In this document: piece by piece, positions 35,456-44,393 of the stretch
Numbering within the stretch: the stretch's first letter is position 1
How the letters are laid out: every line of letters begins with the position of its first letter
Origin: an uncultured Lachnospiraceae bacterium
GTDB lineage: Bacteria > Bacillota > Clostridia > Lachnospirales > Lachnospiraceae
Length of the DNA stretch: 59,435 bases
Direction of reading: 5' to 3'
NCBI GenBank assembly: GCA_947588005.1
Contig: CANPYE010000003.1
Span: 1 to 59,435, forward strand
Made by a program: the position numbers and the translations under genes
Notes under the pieces: generated by a model
Told to the model about the DNA's origin: nothing
Database searches by the model: none
Seen by the model: only the letters and a program-made list of their open reading frames with translations

Positions 35456-35481
35456 CCCCGCGCAGAAGCGCGGGGTTTTTT
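35456..35481 (+). terminator. Terminator
   Basis: CCCCGCGC / GCGCGGGG with AGAA loop, T6. Confidence 0.9.
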
Positions 35482-35548
35482 CTGCTCTCAAATGAAGAAA
35501 TAATGACGAAATATTATATTTCTGGTACAAAAAAAGACAATACAGTAT

Positions 35549-35555
35549 CCATACT
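35549..35555 (+). promoter_or_regulatory. CCATACT promoter-like motif
   Basis: TATCCATACTTC, 49 bp before the start at 35598. Confidence 0.6.
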
Positions 35556-35597
35556 TCAAGTGATCGACAATAAGGAACATAGAAGGAGGAAAGGGAA

Positions 35598-35810
35598 GTG
35601 AACAAAAAACTCATGTTCGTCGAAGCAGCTCCGCTGATCTCGGTTCTTTATGCCAGGTCAGCACTCACAGCAGACGAAAAGAAGGATATCCTGATTTCGC
35701 TTAGAGGCGATCCGGAGAACAGACAGGCCAGGGCGATCCTTGCCAGGAAACTTCTGGAATGCCCGGATGAGACGGATATCCGGATGCTGTATGAAAAGAT
35801 CCGTGAATGA
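35598..35810 (+). CDS. Unknown small protein, GTG start
   Basis: 70 residues, starting at GTG 35598 behind AGGAGG. Helical, charged (DEKKDILISLRGDPENRQAR). It opens the unit that continues through the SMC-like ATPase. Not recognised. Confidence 0.65.
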   Translation: MNKKLMFVEAAPLISVLYARSALTADEKKDILISLRGDPENRQARAILARKLLECPDETDIRMLYEKIRE

Positions 35811-35835
35811 TCATCAAACAAGAAAGGAGAAAACA

Positions 35836-37422
35836 ATGCAAAGAGTAATCAAAACAGACGAAGACATCGAGGTAGCCCTGCAGGGACTGCTCCTGAATGA
35901 CTTCTCCGTCTATGGCAATGATGCAGAATTGTTTGCCAAGACACAGGAAGAAATCTCCGGTAACACGTTTTCGGTTGTTACGCCTATGCGTTATATCAAC
36001 GTCTTAAGTGTGCTGCCGGATGATGAACAGCCGAAAAACGGGAAACTTGCCGTCTATGCTATCAAGGCAGGCGGTATCAGCAATATCTTCCTGAACGTAA
36101 ATCTGTATACAGGCAAGCTTGTATTGCCCGAAGCAGACAGTACTGGCAAGGACAAGCAGACGGATAAGGATGCAATATTCCTGAATGCCGTTGGTAAAAT
36201 GGGATGCTGTATGATCCCTGAATCCAGCTTTTTCCCGGTAATCAAGGGAAAGAAAGTGGATAATCGTGAAGTGCTTGATGAGCTGCGGCGCGATCGGCTT
36301 ATGATCCAGGCCGGCGGGGGTACCTATATCGTCAGTCCTTATGCACTGCCGACACTTGGGCAGAGGATTGATCTGAAAGGCCGTGCCATGCAGGAACCAA
36401 GCCTGGAGCGTGATATTTTTATTTCAAAAAGGTTTGATTCCAATAAGAACATTCAGTTCATCATGAAGAAAGCGAACGGCATGGCAAAAGCTTTCATGGC
36501 CGCAAGCGAGAATTACCGCCCGCTTTCCATGACAACAATCGAGCGTATCTATCATACGTTCGGGCAGGAGGATGGACTGGGTCAGATGCGCTGCGAAGGT
36601 TGGTGGATCGACCACAGTATCTCACGGATCCGATTTGTCTTTGAGAATTTCGAGAAGACGCAGGATCTCGCGTGCCTGTACGGACTGTCAGCCGAAGAAA
36701 TGCCGGTCCCCGGTGTAGAAATTACATCGTCGGATATCGGCGATTGTGCTTTCACGATCCGCGGGTTCTGGCGTTTAAAGCGCGGGTTTCTGTATGCAGA
36801 TGAGGTGTCCCGAAAGCATTCGGGTGATATCGACGAGGAGAAGATCGTCGACGAAGTAAGACACACGATCTTCGAGAAGTACACGCTTCTGCCTGATCGT
36901 TTCATGGAACTGCTGGATATCGACATTACGCCGGCAAGTGTCAGTGAAGCGGCCGTTGCATTAACAGATGCACAGAAAGCAGCTATGGATGCCAAGGCTG
37001 TAGGCGGAGCGGATGCAGCTGCTGCCATGGAAGCACTGAAAAAAGCCGAGAAAGCAGCCAATCGCCAGTTCAAGGACCATACAAGGCTTTTGAAGGAAAT
37101 GATAAAACGGGTCATGAAAGAGATTGCGACTACCTCCCTCCAGTATAAGAAAGACTGGACAGAGCGCGTGACAGATGATCTGAACCCGTCTACTCCCTAT
37201 ACCGCATACGACCTAATGTCAATTATCCTGGATACCCAGGATATGACCAAGTGCGATGATACAGCAGAAAAGATGCGGAAATCGATGATCCGCCTCCCGT
37301 ACCTTGATTACGCGAAGTACAGGGACGTCATTATCCAAAAGTTCGCTCTTTTCGGCACAAGGGAGACTGAGAAAGTGACAGCAGATGCGGTCACAAACGA
37401 CGCTGCTGAAGATGCGGCGTAA
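35836..37422 (+). CDS. Unknown protein of the replication/repair unit
   Basis: 528 residues from ATG 35836 (AAAGGAG). Two-part layout: a beta-rich N-terminal half with AIKAGGISNIFLNVNLYTG and a helical C-terminal half including KKAEKAANRQFKDHTRLLKE. No catalytic motif that I can name. Position before the OB-fold protein and SMC-like ATPase suggests a DNA-related role. Confidence 0.75.
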   Translation: MQRVIKTDEDIEVALQGLLLNDFSVYGNDAELFAKTQEEISGNTFSVVTPMRYINVLSVLPDDEQPKNGKLAVYAIKAGGISNIFLNVNLYTGKLVLPEADSTGKDKQTDKDAIFLNAVGKMGCCMIPESSFFPVIKGKKVDNREVLDELRRDRLMIQAGGGTYIVSPYALPTLGQRIDLKGRAMQEPSLERDIFISKRFDSNKNIQFIMKKANGMAKAFMAASENYRPLSMTTIERIYHTFGQEDGLGQMRCEGWWIDHSISRIRFVFENFEKTQDLACLYGLSAEEMPVPGVEITSSDIGDCAFTIRGFWRLKRGFLYADEVSRKHSGDIDEEKIVDEVRHTIFEKYTLLPDRFMELLDIDITPASVSEAAVALTDAQKAAMDAKAVGGADAAAAMEALKKAEKAANRQFKDHTRLLKEMIKRVMKEIATTSLQYKKDWTERVTDDLNPSTPYTAYDLMSIILDTQDMTKCDDTAEKMRKSMIRLPYLDYAKYRDVIIQKFALFGTRETEKVTADAVTNDAAEDAA

Positions 37423-37439
37423 TAAGAAGTACAGTATAC

Positions 37440-37461
37440 GGGTCCGCCAGAAGGCGGACCC
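37440..37461. promoter_or_regulatory. Intercistronic hairpin at ribosome binding site
   Basis: Perfect 9-bp stem GGGTCCGCC / GGCGGACCC with AGAA loop, ending 2-3 nt before AAAGGAG and 16 nt before the ATG at 37477. No T run. It may set translation or protect the downstream part of the mRNA. Confidence 0.6.
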
Positions 37462-37476
37462 AGAAAGGAGAAACAG

Positions 37477-38280
37477 ATGGTAAACGCAAATTTGGGAGTG
37501 ATCCTGACAATTAATCAGGAAAGCGGCTATGTAGTCATAGCCGGCGTTGTTGCCGGTCTTTCAGAAGGAAAGAAAGGCAATGATGAGTGGGTTGACATCA
37601 GGCTCCGCTACCAGGATGAAGGCCGGATGAAGGAGACGGAGATCTACTTCTGGAACGATTCAGAAGCGGATGATTACCGCCGTTACCTGGCAGACAAGGT
37701 AAAGCGCAAAAACCTTGAGGAAGGGAGCGCCATCGTTGCACGGTGCCGGTTCAGAGATAGCTCAAAGAAAGAGGCAACAGGCTACGGTGTATATTACAGC
37801 GGCCTGATCCATATTCGCCCTGACACTGAGCATGAAAAAGATGACCGGAGTGTCCTGGTGGGAACTGTGACATCGATGAAGGATGTAACCGTCAAAGGCC
37901 AGGATGCACTTCGCCTCAATGTGTATGTGGGGAAGGCTCCAACATCCGATGGGAAGGTCATCTACCAGAATGTTTCGGTCACACTATTTGGCAATCAGGC
38001 AATTATGGCACGTACGGATCTTGCTGAAACGAGACTCAGTAACGGCACTGTGATCCGTAAAAAAGCGGTCTTTCGCTGTGGTGCCGTTCGAACTTTCTAT
38101 ATGTCTTCCGAATGTCCCGTATGTTACGAAACCATGCAGTATGACGCTTCAACCGGTAAGATGTTGTGTCCTGAGTGCGGGGCCCAGATCGACCCGAGCC
38201 CTGATTGCAAACGAGAAGCAGTATATGCGTATGACTATATTGTTATGGAAGACAGGGAGTTAAGGAGGTACGGTGCATGA
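37477..38280 (+). CDS. OB-fold-like protein with zinc ribbon, probable ssDNA-binding
   Basis: 267 residues. Beta-strand patterns MVNANLGVILTINQESGYVVIAG and RSVLVGTVTSMKDVTVKG look like two OB-type barrels; near the C-terminus ECPVCYETM...LCPECGAQ is a zinc ribbon. This recalls large RPA-type subunits. It overlaps the next gene by ATGA. Function inferred from shape and context only. Confidence 0.65.
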   Translation: MVNANLGVILTINQESGYVVIAGVVAGLSEGKKGNDEWVDIRLRYQDEGRMKETEIYFWNDSEADDYRRYLADKVKRKNLEEGSAIVARCRFRDSSKKEATGYGVYYSGLIHIRPDTEHEKDDRSVLVGTVTSMKDVTVKGQDALRLNVYVGKAPTSDGKVIYQNVSVTLFGNQAIMARTDLAETRLSNGTVIRKKAVFRCGAVRTFYMSSECPVCYETMQYDASTGKMLCPECGAQIDPSPDCKREAVYAYDYIVMEDRELRRYGA

Positions 38281-40055
38281 AACTGTCAAAGATCCGCGTC
38301 ATAAATTGGAAGGGCAAAAGCTTTGAGTTTGCACCCGGGAAACTGAATTACTGCTTCCATGAGAACGGCTACGGCAAGACCTCACTGCTGGACGCCATCC
38401 GGTATGGACTGACGGGCAGCCTGCCCGCATACGATGCGGATGGCTGTGCCGCAGAGATTGTGGAAGCATCCAGCGGACTGGATATCTATCGCGCAAGGGC
38501 CGGAAAGTCAACAGCATGCAGGCTAGGGGGACCTGAAGGGAAGGCAGCTACGGAGAAAGCTGTAAATAAAGCATTGGCTGATATCAGCAGCATTTCTACG
38601 GATAATATGAAGCTATTGTCATCAGGGGATATATTTTCCCGGATGAAGCCTGATGACTTCTTGTCTCTGCTGCTGGAATTCATCCCAGAGCAGCTGACTT
38701 ATGAGACCGTCACGTCTTATATCGACGGTTTTACAGAAGACATGGACCTGTTGCTGGAGTTTTACTTACCCAACGAAGGTACATTTGGCATCCAGGCAAT
38801 CGAAGACTGCGCAACGACGCTGACCGAGGCAAGAAAGGGCTTAAAGGCAAACTTAGTCCAGAATAAGCAGATCCTCGCCTCCCTGAAAACAGGGGAGGCG
38901 ACCCGCACCCTGGAAGAAATTGAATCAGAACTGGTTGATATCCAGGTGTCGGAGCGCATGGCCGAAGACATAGAAAAGAAGCAGAAAGAATTCGAGATGA
39001 TTTCGGCCAAGCGTGCAAAGCAGGAAAAGCAGATTCAGGATCGTAAAGCATGGTTGGAAACCAACCAGATCCAAAAAACGGATCCTGCAGCATTTGCCGC
39101 ATGGAAAAAGGAGCGTGAAGAAAAGGACGCGGAAAGAAAGCGGCTCATTGCTAACCAGGCAATGGTAGCAGCAGCAATAACGAACCTGGAGAAAAGCCTC
39201 AAGTACCTGGACCTTCCCACCTGCGTCATCTCAAAAACAATCGCCTGCACAACTGATAAGAGCAAGGCGCGCGGGGAAGTGGTGGAAGCCTTGGACAACA
39301 ATAAGAAACTGTTGGCAAAATACCAGGCTGATATTGCACTCTGCGAAGCAAGGATCGCTGAAATCGGTACGTTGATCGACGGATACTATGCCGCGGATAA
39401 ACGTTATAATATGTACCAGCGCGTCATCAACGAATTGAAGACACTGGAAGATGCTCTCGTTGCCTTGCCTGAAAAGCCGGCTGTATGCCGGAAGGCAGAC
39501 CTGGCTGAACGGAAGAAAAAGCTGGAGGAAGAAAAGGAGTTGGTAAAAGCAGGCATCTACCGGCGTAAGCTGGAGGGCATGAACCGGACCCTTGAGGCAG
39601 ATATTACGACGTATACGGCACTCATTGACGCGCTCGCCGATAAGGGGCCCGTCAAAACCGGAATCATCGATTATTATGTCAAGGAGTTCGGACGGGCGTG
39701 CAATACCCATGCCGTACAGGCAAAAGGGTTTGAGATAACGTTCATACCAGATGACGGCGTCAAGGTATATGCCAAAACGCCTGCCTCCTCTGAACCGATC
39801 TATTATACCGGGCTTTCCAGCGGTGAGAAGATCATGGTGTCCTTCCTCGTGCTTGATATGCTGAACCAGCTGACCGGGATGCGCATGGCGTTTCTTGATA
39901 ACCTGGAGCAGCTTGACCGACGTTCCCTGGAATACGTCCACAGTATTCTGACTTCGGAAGAATTTCTGGAATCCTACGACCACATCTTTGTATGTGGGGT
40001 GGATAATCAGGATATTAAAGAGATCTTCGCAAGCGATCATGCTGTGCGAATTTGA
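38277..40055 (+). CDS. SMC/RecF/SbcC-type ATPase
   Basis: 592 residues. Walker A HENGYGKTSLLDAIRYGLTG (near 26-45), long coiled coils (about 175-280 and 330-440) with a Cys pair in LPTCVISKTIACTTDK where Rad50 proteins carry a zinc hook, then the ABC signature GLSSGEKIMVSFLVLD (near 511) and Walker B MRMAFLDNLEQLD. Proteins of this type act at DNA ends with a nuclease. No SbcD/Mre11-like nuclease is encoded next to it. Short coiled coils compared with cellular SbcC resemble phage versions. Confidence 0.85.
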   Translation: MKLSKIRVINWKGKSFEFAPGKLNYCFHENGYGKTSLLDAIRYGLTGSLPAYDADGCAAEIVEASSGLDIYRARAGKSTACRLGGPEGKAATEKAVNKALADISSISTDNMKLLSSGDIFSRMKPDDFLSLLLEFIPEQLTYETVTSYIDGFTEDMDLLLEFYLPNEGTFGIQAIEDCATTLTEARKGLKANLVQNKQILASLKTGEATRTLEEIESELVDIQVSERMAEDIEKKQKEFEMISAKRAKQEKQIQDRKAWLETNQIQKTDPAAFAAWKKEREEKDAERKRLIANQAMVAAAITNLEKSLKYLDLPTCVISKTIACTTDKSKARGEVVEALDNNKKLLAKYQADIALCEARIAEIGTLIDGYYAADKRYNMYQRVINELKTLEDALVALPEKPAVCRKADLAERKKKLEEEKELVKAGIYRRKLEGMNRTLEADITTYTALIDALADKGPVKTGIIDYYVKEFGRACNTHAVQAKGFEITFIPDDGVKVYAKTPASSEPIYYTGLSSGEKIMVSFLVLDMLNQLTGMRMAFLDNLEQLDRRSLEYVHSILTSEEFLESYDHIFVCGVDNQDIKEIFASDHAVRI

Positions 40056-40075
40056 ACATAAAACATCCCTCCTCC

Positions 40076-40107
40076 AAAACCCGTCCCTTTGTGGGCGGGT
40101 TTTATTT
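40076..40107 (+). terminator. Terminator of the ATPase unit
   Basis: AAACCCG / CGGGTTT stem followed by TATTTT. Confidence 0.8.
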
Positions 40108-40137
40108 TGGTGCTGTCCAAAAAATTGTAAAAATGCT

Positions 40138-40145
40138 TATCCGCA
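40138..40145 (+). promoter_or_regulatory. TATCCGCA site
   Basis: TTATCCGCA lying in the middle of an imperfect inverted repeat (ATTGTAAAAAT...ATTTTTAACAAT), 81 bp before the CCATACT motif at 40219. Confidence 0.5.
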
Positions 40146-40218
40146 ATTTTTAACAATGTGGAAAAGCGTATAATGTTCTGATTCATTTTATATTGTGACA
40201 ATAGCCAGCATGCATATT

Positions 40219-40225
40219 CCATACT
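40219..40225 (+). promoter_or_regulatory. CCATACT promoter-like motif
   Basis: ATTCCATACTTA, 159 bp before the start at 40378; the leader in between is GC-rich and non-coding. Confidence 0.55.
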
Positions 40226-40377
40226 TAAAGTAAGGGCATGGACCGGACGCGGCCTGTGTATTCCTGTGCCGGATTGGTGCCGACGGGGCGGGAAGACTGG
40301 GGGTGTCAGACAGCCTTCAAAAAAAGCGGATTTATAACATCCTAAAAAAAATCAAAAAAAGAAAGGGTAAAATGACT

Positions 40378-41271
40378 ATGGCAAGACAAGAAAATGTACG
40401 TGAACCGATGAATGAAGTATATCTCAGAGGAAGGATCTCCCACATTTACGGGAACGAGCGTTTCGGTTCCCTGACTGTACCGTACAGCATGATTAATGCA
40501 AAACGTGTACGTGGCGAGAATGGCAAAACGCAGTTTGAACAGTCCGTGGAAACGTATTTCCCGGAGGCAATGTTTAACAGTTCCACCAGGACAAAAGGAA
40601 TCATTCAGTCCTTCCGCGAGGGGGACCATGTGCTGATTAAGGGCTACCTTGGGGCGTATTCGTTCCAGTCCGGTGCCGGCTACACGGAACGCACTGTGAT
40701 CTATATCGACGAAATTGAACATGACGGGACCCGCATGGAGCAAATGCTTGGCATCAATGGCTTCGGAGGAAGATACGTGGACGCTGCCAATGAAATCCGG
40801 CTGGAGGCGAAGATTAATGGCCTGACCAAAAGGCGTGACGATATTTATGAGATCCGCATGGAGACCATGAAGGACGGAAGGACCTATACCGTATCCGGAA
40901 TGTATTTCCGTGCGCCGCAGGGTTTGGATCAGAAGATTCATCTGGGCGACACGGTGTACGTTATCGGAGCAATGGAAAGCTCCCGTACCGAATACCGCGG
41001 CAAAGTGTATTTCTCGCAGACCTTTGTGATCCAGGAACTGGTCACGCAGAATGATTTTGTGGCCCGATACAATGCAGCTGCGAAAGCGCAGCGGAAGGAG
41101 GAGGCGCCAGATGAAGAGGAAACCGAAGAAACAGTGGCCGGTGAAACTGCATCTCCGGTGTCGAATCCAGTAGATGACACCGCATCAGAGGACGTGACCG
41201 ATGAACCTGCGGTTGAGGAAAGCGCAGCAAGTTCTGACGCCCCAGATACGGAGAAAACGGATATTCTGTAA
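40378..41271 (+). CDS. Double OB-fold SSB-like protein
   Basis: 297 residues. Two tandem segments of similar layout, NEVYLRGRISHIYGNERFG...KGYLGAY and NEIRLEAKINGLTKRRDD...VIGAMES, each like an SSB/PriB OB fold. The last 50 residues are strongly acidic (EEETEETVAGE... ending EKTDIL), like an SSB tail. Start at ATG 40378, 10 nt after GAAAGGG; ATG 40372 is also possible. Likely coats single-stranded DNA of the element alongside the standard SSB at 20223. Confidence 0.7.
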   Translation: MARQENVREPMNEVYLRGRISHIYGNERFGSLTVPYSMINAKRVRGENGKTQFEQSVETYFPEAMFNSSTRTKGIIQSFREGDHVLIKGYLGAYSFQSGAGYTERTVIYIDEIEHDGTRMEQMLGINGFGGRYVDAANEIRLEAKINGLTKRRDDIYEIRMETMKDGRTYTVSGMYFRAPQGLDQKIHLGDTVYVIGAMESSRTEYRGKVYFSQTFVIQELVTQNDFVARYNAAAKAQRKEEAPDEEETEETVAGETASPVSNPVDDTASEDVTDEPAVEESAASSDAPDTEKTDIL

Positions 41272-41292
41272 CTCAGATCAAAGCGGCACCGG

Positions 41293-41320
41293 ATGCAGGC
41301 AGAAAAACTGCCTGCATTTT
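41293..41320 (+). terminator. Terminator
   Basis: ATGCAGGCAG / CTGCCTGCAT with A5 loop, then TTT. Confidence 0.8.
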
Positions 41321-41323
41321 CAT

Positions 41324-41331
41324 TATCCGCA
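41324..41331 (+). promoter_or_regulatory. TATCCGCA site
   Basis: TTATCCGCA directly after the terminator, 32 bp before the CCATACT motif. Confidence 0.55.
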
Positions 41332-41355
41332 AAAGGATGACATCAAAAAAAATTT

Positions 41356-41362
41356 CCATACT
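41356..41362 (+). promoter_or_regulatory. CCATACT promoter-like motif of the parM unit
   Basis: TTTCCATACTTA, 67 bp before the TTG start at 41423. Confidence 0.6.
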
Positions 41363-41422
41363 TACATATAGAAACTGTAGCGCTGCATATTGCGGTGTAA
41401 ATGATAGGAGGGGATTCATATC

Positions 41423-42619
41423 TTGAAGACAATCGACTACCGCACACGGACAGAACTGAAGGCGGAGAAACATGCCACATGCCAGAGCCGGTGGCCTATT
41501 GCACTGGACATCGGCTATTCCGGCGTAAAGGGATATTCTCCAAACAGTCTGTTCTGCTTTCCGTCATATGCCAAAAAAATCGGGAAGAGAAAGGACGTTA
41601 TCGGGACACCCAGCCATGAGGAGATCCTGTACCACGACCTGGAAACGGATGATGTCTGGAGAGTGGGTGCATCCGCACAACGATCTGCCAGCATGAATGA
41701 CACGAGTGATTCCCAGGCGGAACTGTTCGGCAGGCACCGGTATACCGGCAGCCTGTTCAAGGTACTTGCCAGAACCGGCTTGGGTCTGGGAATGATGAAC
41801 ACTTCATGTGGGGCATATAACAAGCTCCCGTGTTATTTACAGACTGGCCTTCCGCCTGCATATTTGAAGGGACCGGATCGGCAGGAACTGATTGAGGTTC
41901 TGGCCGGACGGCATCACTTCATGCTGCAGATAGGCGAGAGGACCGTTTCATACGACTTCACGCTGAAAGCAGACGATATCGACGTCATGGCGCAACCGGA
42001 AGGCACTCTGATGAGCCTAAGTATGGACGACAACTGCAGGAGTGTCCGCGCAGCCAGGGACTATTTTTCATCCAACTTATTGATCGCGGATGCTGGGTTC
42101 GAAACACTCGACCTGTATGAGCTATATAACCGTGTCATTCGTGGCCGTGAGACCTTCACCAATTTCGGCATGAGAGAAATCCTGGCGCGCACGTGTACGA
42201 GGATGAATGAGAAGTACCGCCTTTCCCTGGATCAGACATCCATCCAGAATGTCCTGGAAGCTGGGGAAGCTGTCCGTTATATGTCAACGCCGGAAGATCC
42301 ACGGCCACACAAGGTTTCCTTCCCGGTCAATGATATCCTGAAGGAGGTCGTACGCGAGGTGTGCATGGAAGCAGTCGGTAAGATCATGGTGACGTTTGAC
42401 GGTCTCAGTGAATATAAGTATCTGGTACTTACAGGTGGGACATTTGCACCCTGGGAAGTTATGATACGTGATTATTTCAGCGGTATGGACAGCTTAAAAG
42501 TCCTGATGGGGAACGAGAACTGCCGTGAACATACTGATTTGATTTACACGAACGCCAGGGGGTATTATCTTTGCATGGTCAGCCGTCTGCGTAGGATGGA
42601 AGCGGGTGGACGAGGATGA
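41423..42619 (+). CDS. parM: ParM-like actin-family segregation ATPase
   Basis: 398 residues from TTG 41423, 9 nt after AGGAGGGG; no in-frame ATG fits. Actin-fold motifs: phosphate 1 ALDIGYSGVKGYS, phosphate 2 LLIADAGFETLDLY and adenosine site YLVLTGGTFAP. ParM filaments push plasmid copies apart, so the element is probably a low-copy plasmid. The symbol marks family membership (ParM/StbA type), not orthology. The following gene overlaps by ATGA and is a candidate adaptor. Confidence 0.85.
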   Translation: MKTIDYRTRTELKAEKHATCQSRWPIALDIGYSGVKGYSPNSLFCFPSYAKKIGKRKDVIGTPSHEEILYHDLETDDVWRVGASAQRSASMNDTSDSQAELFGRHRYTGSLFKVLARTGLGLGMMNTSCGAYNKLPCYLQTGLPPAYLKGPDRQELIEVLAGRHHFMLQIGERTVSYDFTLKADDIDVMAQPEGTLMSLSMDDNCRSVRAARDYFSSNLLIADAGFETLDLYELYNRVIRGRETFTNFGMREILARTCTRMNEKYRLSLDQTSIQNVLEAGEAVRYMSTPEDPRPHKVSFPVNDILKEVVREVCMEAVGKIMVTFDGLSEYKYLVLTGGTFAPWEVMIRDYFSGMDSLKVLMGNENCREHTDLIYTNARGYYLCMVSRLRRMEAGGRG

Positions 42620-43380
42620 TCTTCCATGTAAGGCTGTATCTGCATCATGATAATGACCTGATTCAGCTTCATTTAAACGGCGTGCGGCTGGGAGATCTGT
42701 TTGCAAAAGCTCTGGAGGCACATTATAAAAAGGAACAGATCCGATTCATTCTTCCAGGAGGGCTGGAACTTAAGCAGCATAAAGGAAGGATTTACCGCAT
42801 TAAAGTCACCCTTAATGATAAGTCACAAAAAGATCTGATCAAATGGGTCCTGGCGTTTCCGGAGCAGTATAAATGTCACTGCATAAAAAATATCGCCCGG
42901 TCATACTTAGGAACGGCTGCTATCGACTTCCTTAACGGCATGATGTCGGATGGTACATGGAGCCCGGAAACAGGAAGTGCGCCTACTGAAGTGAAGACAG
43001 TCCAAATCCGGAAAAAGGATAAGGATAAGACTGGCGGCATCAGCCTAGGTGAGTGGCTGGATCAGGTTAGTGCCAGCCGGCTCAAGACAAAGGAGCAAAA
43101 GGAGCAGATCGCGGCAGAGGCAGAAAAGATTCGTAACCTTCCGGTCGAGGCAATACTGGGCACAGGGTCCATTGACGCTGCAGAAAATGTTTCAGAGGAC
43201 CGCGCACAACATGGCCAACGGCCGAATACGGCCGAAAGCATCCAGCAACGAGCAGACACTGACACAGGCTGGCACGTGGAAGGTGATGCCAGCGGTATAG
43301 TTACGTCATCTGACGGCGATGATGACGGCAGTGATGATTTCGACGCGTCTCTGTTTTTTGAACAAATAAGGGCACAATGA
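42616..43380 (+). CDS. Candidate partner of the ParM-like protein
   Basis: 254 residues starting MIFHVRLYLHHDNDLIQLHL, with start overlapping the parM stop. The N-terminal 110 residues are basic and could bind DNA; the C-terminal 90 residues are acidic and disordered (DGDDDGSDDFDASLFFEQIRAQ), suitable for binding a filament end as ParR tails do. No sequence match to ParR is recognised; the role is inferred from coupling. Confidence 0.6.
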   Translation: MIFHVRLYLHHDNDLIQLHLNGVRLGDLFAKALEAHYKKEQIRFILPGGLELKQHKGRIYRIKVTLNDKSQKDLIKWVLAFPEQYKCHCIKNIARSYLGTAAIDFLNGMMSDGTWSPETGSAPTEVKTVQIRKKDKDKTGGISLGEWLDQVSASRLKTKEQKEQIAAEAEKIRNLPVEAILGTGSIDAAENVSEDRAQHGQRPNTAESIQQRADTDTGWHVEGDASGIVTSSDGDDDGSDDFDASLFFEQIRAQ

Positions 43381-43459
43381 CCATTACTGGTATAGGCATA
43401 CAACGACGTAATGGCAATAGTCCTAACCGGTGATTATGTATAAGGAGGAAAAATGCGCA

Positions 43460-44185
43460 ATGAAGGAAACCATTTTTGATTTAAGCGCGGAATTGCCGAA
43501 AATAATGAAAGAAAACGGGGGACAGCAGTTCTTCCGCGAGCTGAATGCGGCACGTATTCCATTTTTCTTCGCTGCTGCCGTCAAGAACACAGCAAAGGAA
43601 ACAGAATACTATTGTGAAGCTATCACGCCCGGTTCTATGGGGTTGCAGCTTGCGGATGACAAATTTGTTGATTTTCTTGATATCCGTAACAATGGGTTCG
43701 TGGCGGTTCTGAGTACCGATCTCACATCAGAAGGTGCTCAAGCGCTGAAAATGCTTGATCAGACACGGAAGGATGGCAGCTTCTATGATGGGGCTCTCGC
43801 TGACTTTGCAAAGGCCAACGGGATTGAGATCGTAGAAAATGATGATCTGGACGATGATTTAGAGGACGCTCACACGCTTAACAGTAATGCTGATGCACTT
43901 ATCGGATCGATCATGAAGTATGCAATCTCTGATAGACAAAACAATCCAAAGGAGGACGTTAATATGGTAACATCCGGGATCCAGACAACAGATCTTGATA
44001 TCGTATGGGGAGACGGCGGAAAGCCACATATCTTTGGTGAGTCATTTGACAAAATCCATGAGAGGCATGAAGGGATTCTAAAGGGGAGCGAGGCTTATCT
44101 GCTCGAAAAGGATCGCGAGGTCGCTTCCGGTCTCAAGACTGTAGCATCCGCACCTGAGGGCGGATCTGATGGAGAAGACGTGTAA
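43460..44185 (+). CDS. Unknown acidic protein
   Basis: 241 residues from ATG 43460 (AAGGAGG upstream; the longer frame to 43430 lacks one). Acidic with DDLDDDLEDAHTLN in the middle; ends SAPEGGSDGEDV. No motif. Same direction as the parM unit. Confidence 0.7.
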   Translation: MKETIFDLSAELPKIMKENGGQQFFRELNAARIPFFFAAAVKNTAKETEYYCEAITPGSMGLQLADDKFVDFLDIRNNGFVAVLSTDLTSEGAQALKMLDQTRKDGSFYDGALADFAKANGIEIVENDDLDDDLEDAHTLNSNADALIGSIMKYAISDRQNNPKEDVNMVTSGIQTTDLDIVWGDGGKPHIFGESFDKIHERHEGILKGSEAYLLEKDREVASGLKTVASAPEGGSDGEDV

Positions 44186-44253
44186 GCTGTACTCGTAATA
44201 CTTTTCATAAGATTTGTGGATAGCACTCTTATATTTCTCCGAGAAAAAAACGC

Positions 44254-44261
44254 TATCCGCA
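44254..44261 (+). promoter_or_regulatory. TATCCGCA site
   Basis: Exact intergenic copy preceded by C, 70 bp before the CCATACT motif. Confidence 0.55.
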
Positions 44262-44323
44262 AAAGTGATTATACAAGCGCATAGAGTGTGAGTTGCCGAT
44301 TCCAAGAAAGGATGAAGGATGCT

Positions 44324-44330
44324 CCATACT
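44324..44330 (+). promoter_or_regulatory. CCATACT promoter-like motif of the adhesin gene
   Basis: GCTCCATACTTT, 70 bp before the start at 44394. A leader hairpin AGGACCC/GGGTCCT (44343-44369) precedes the ribosome binding site. Confidence 0.6.
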
Positions 44331-44393
44331 TTATATTGAAAGAGGACCCTGCGTGTCTACCGGGGTCCTAAAAAATGAAAGGAGAGGTTTCTC

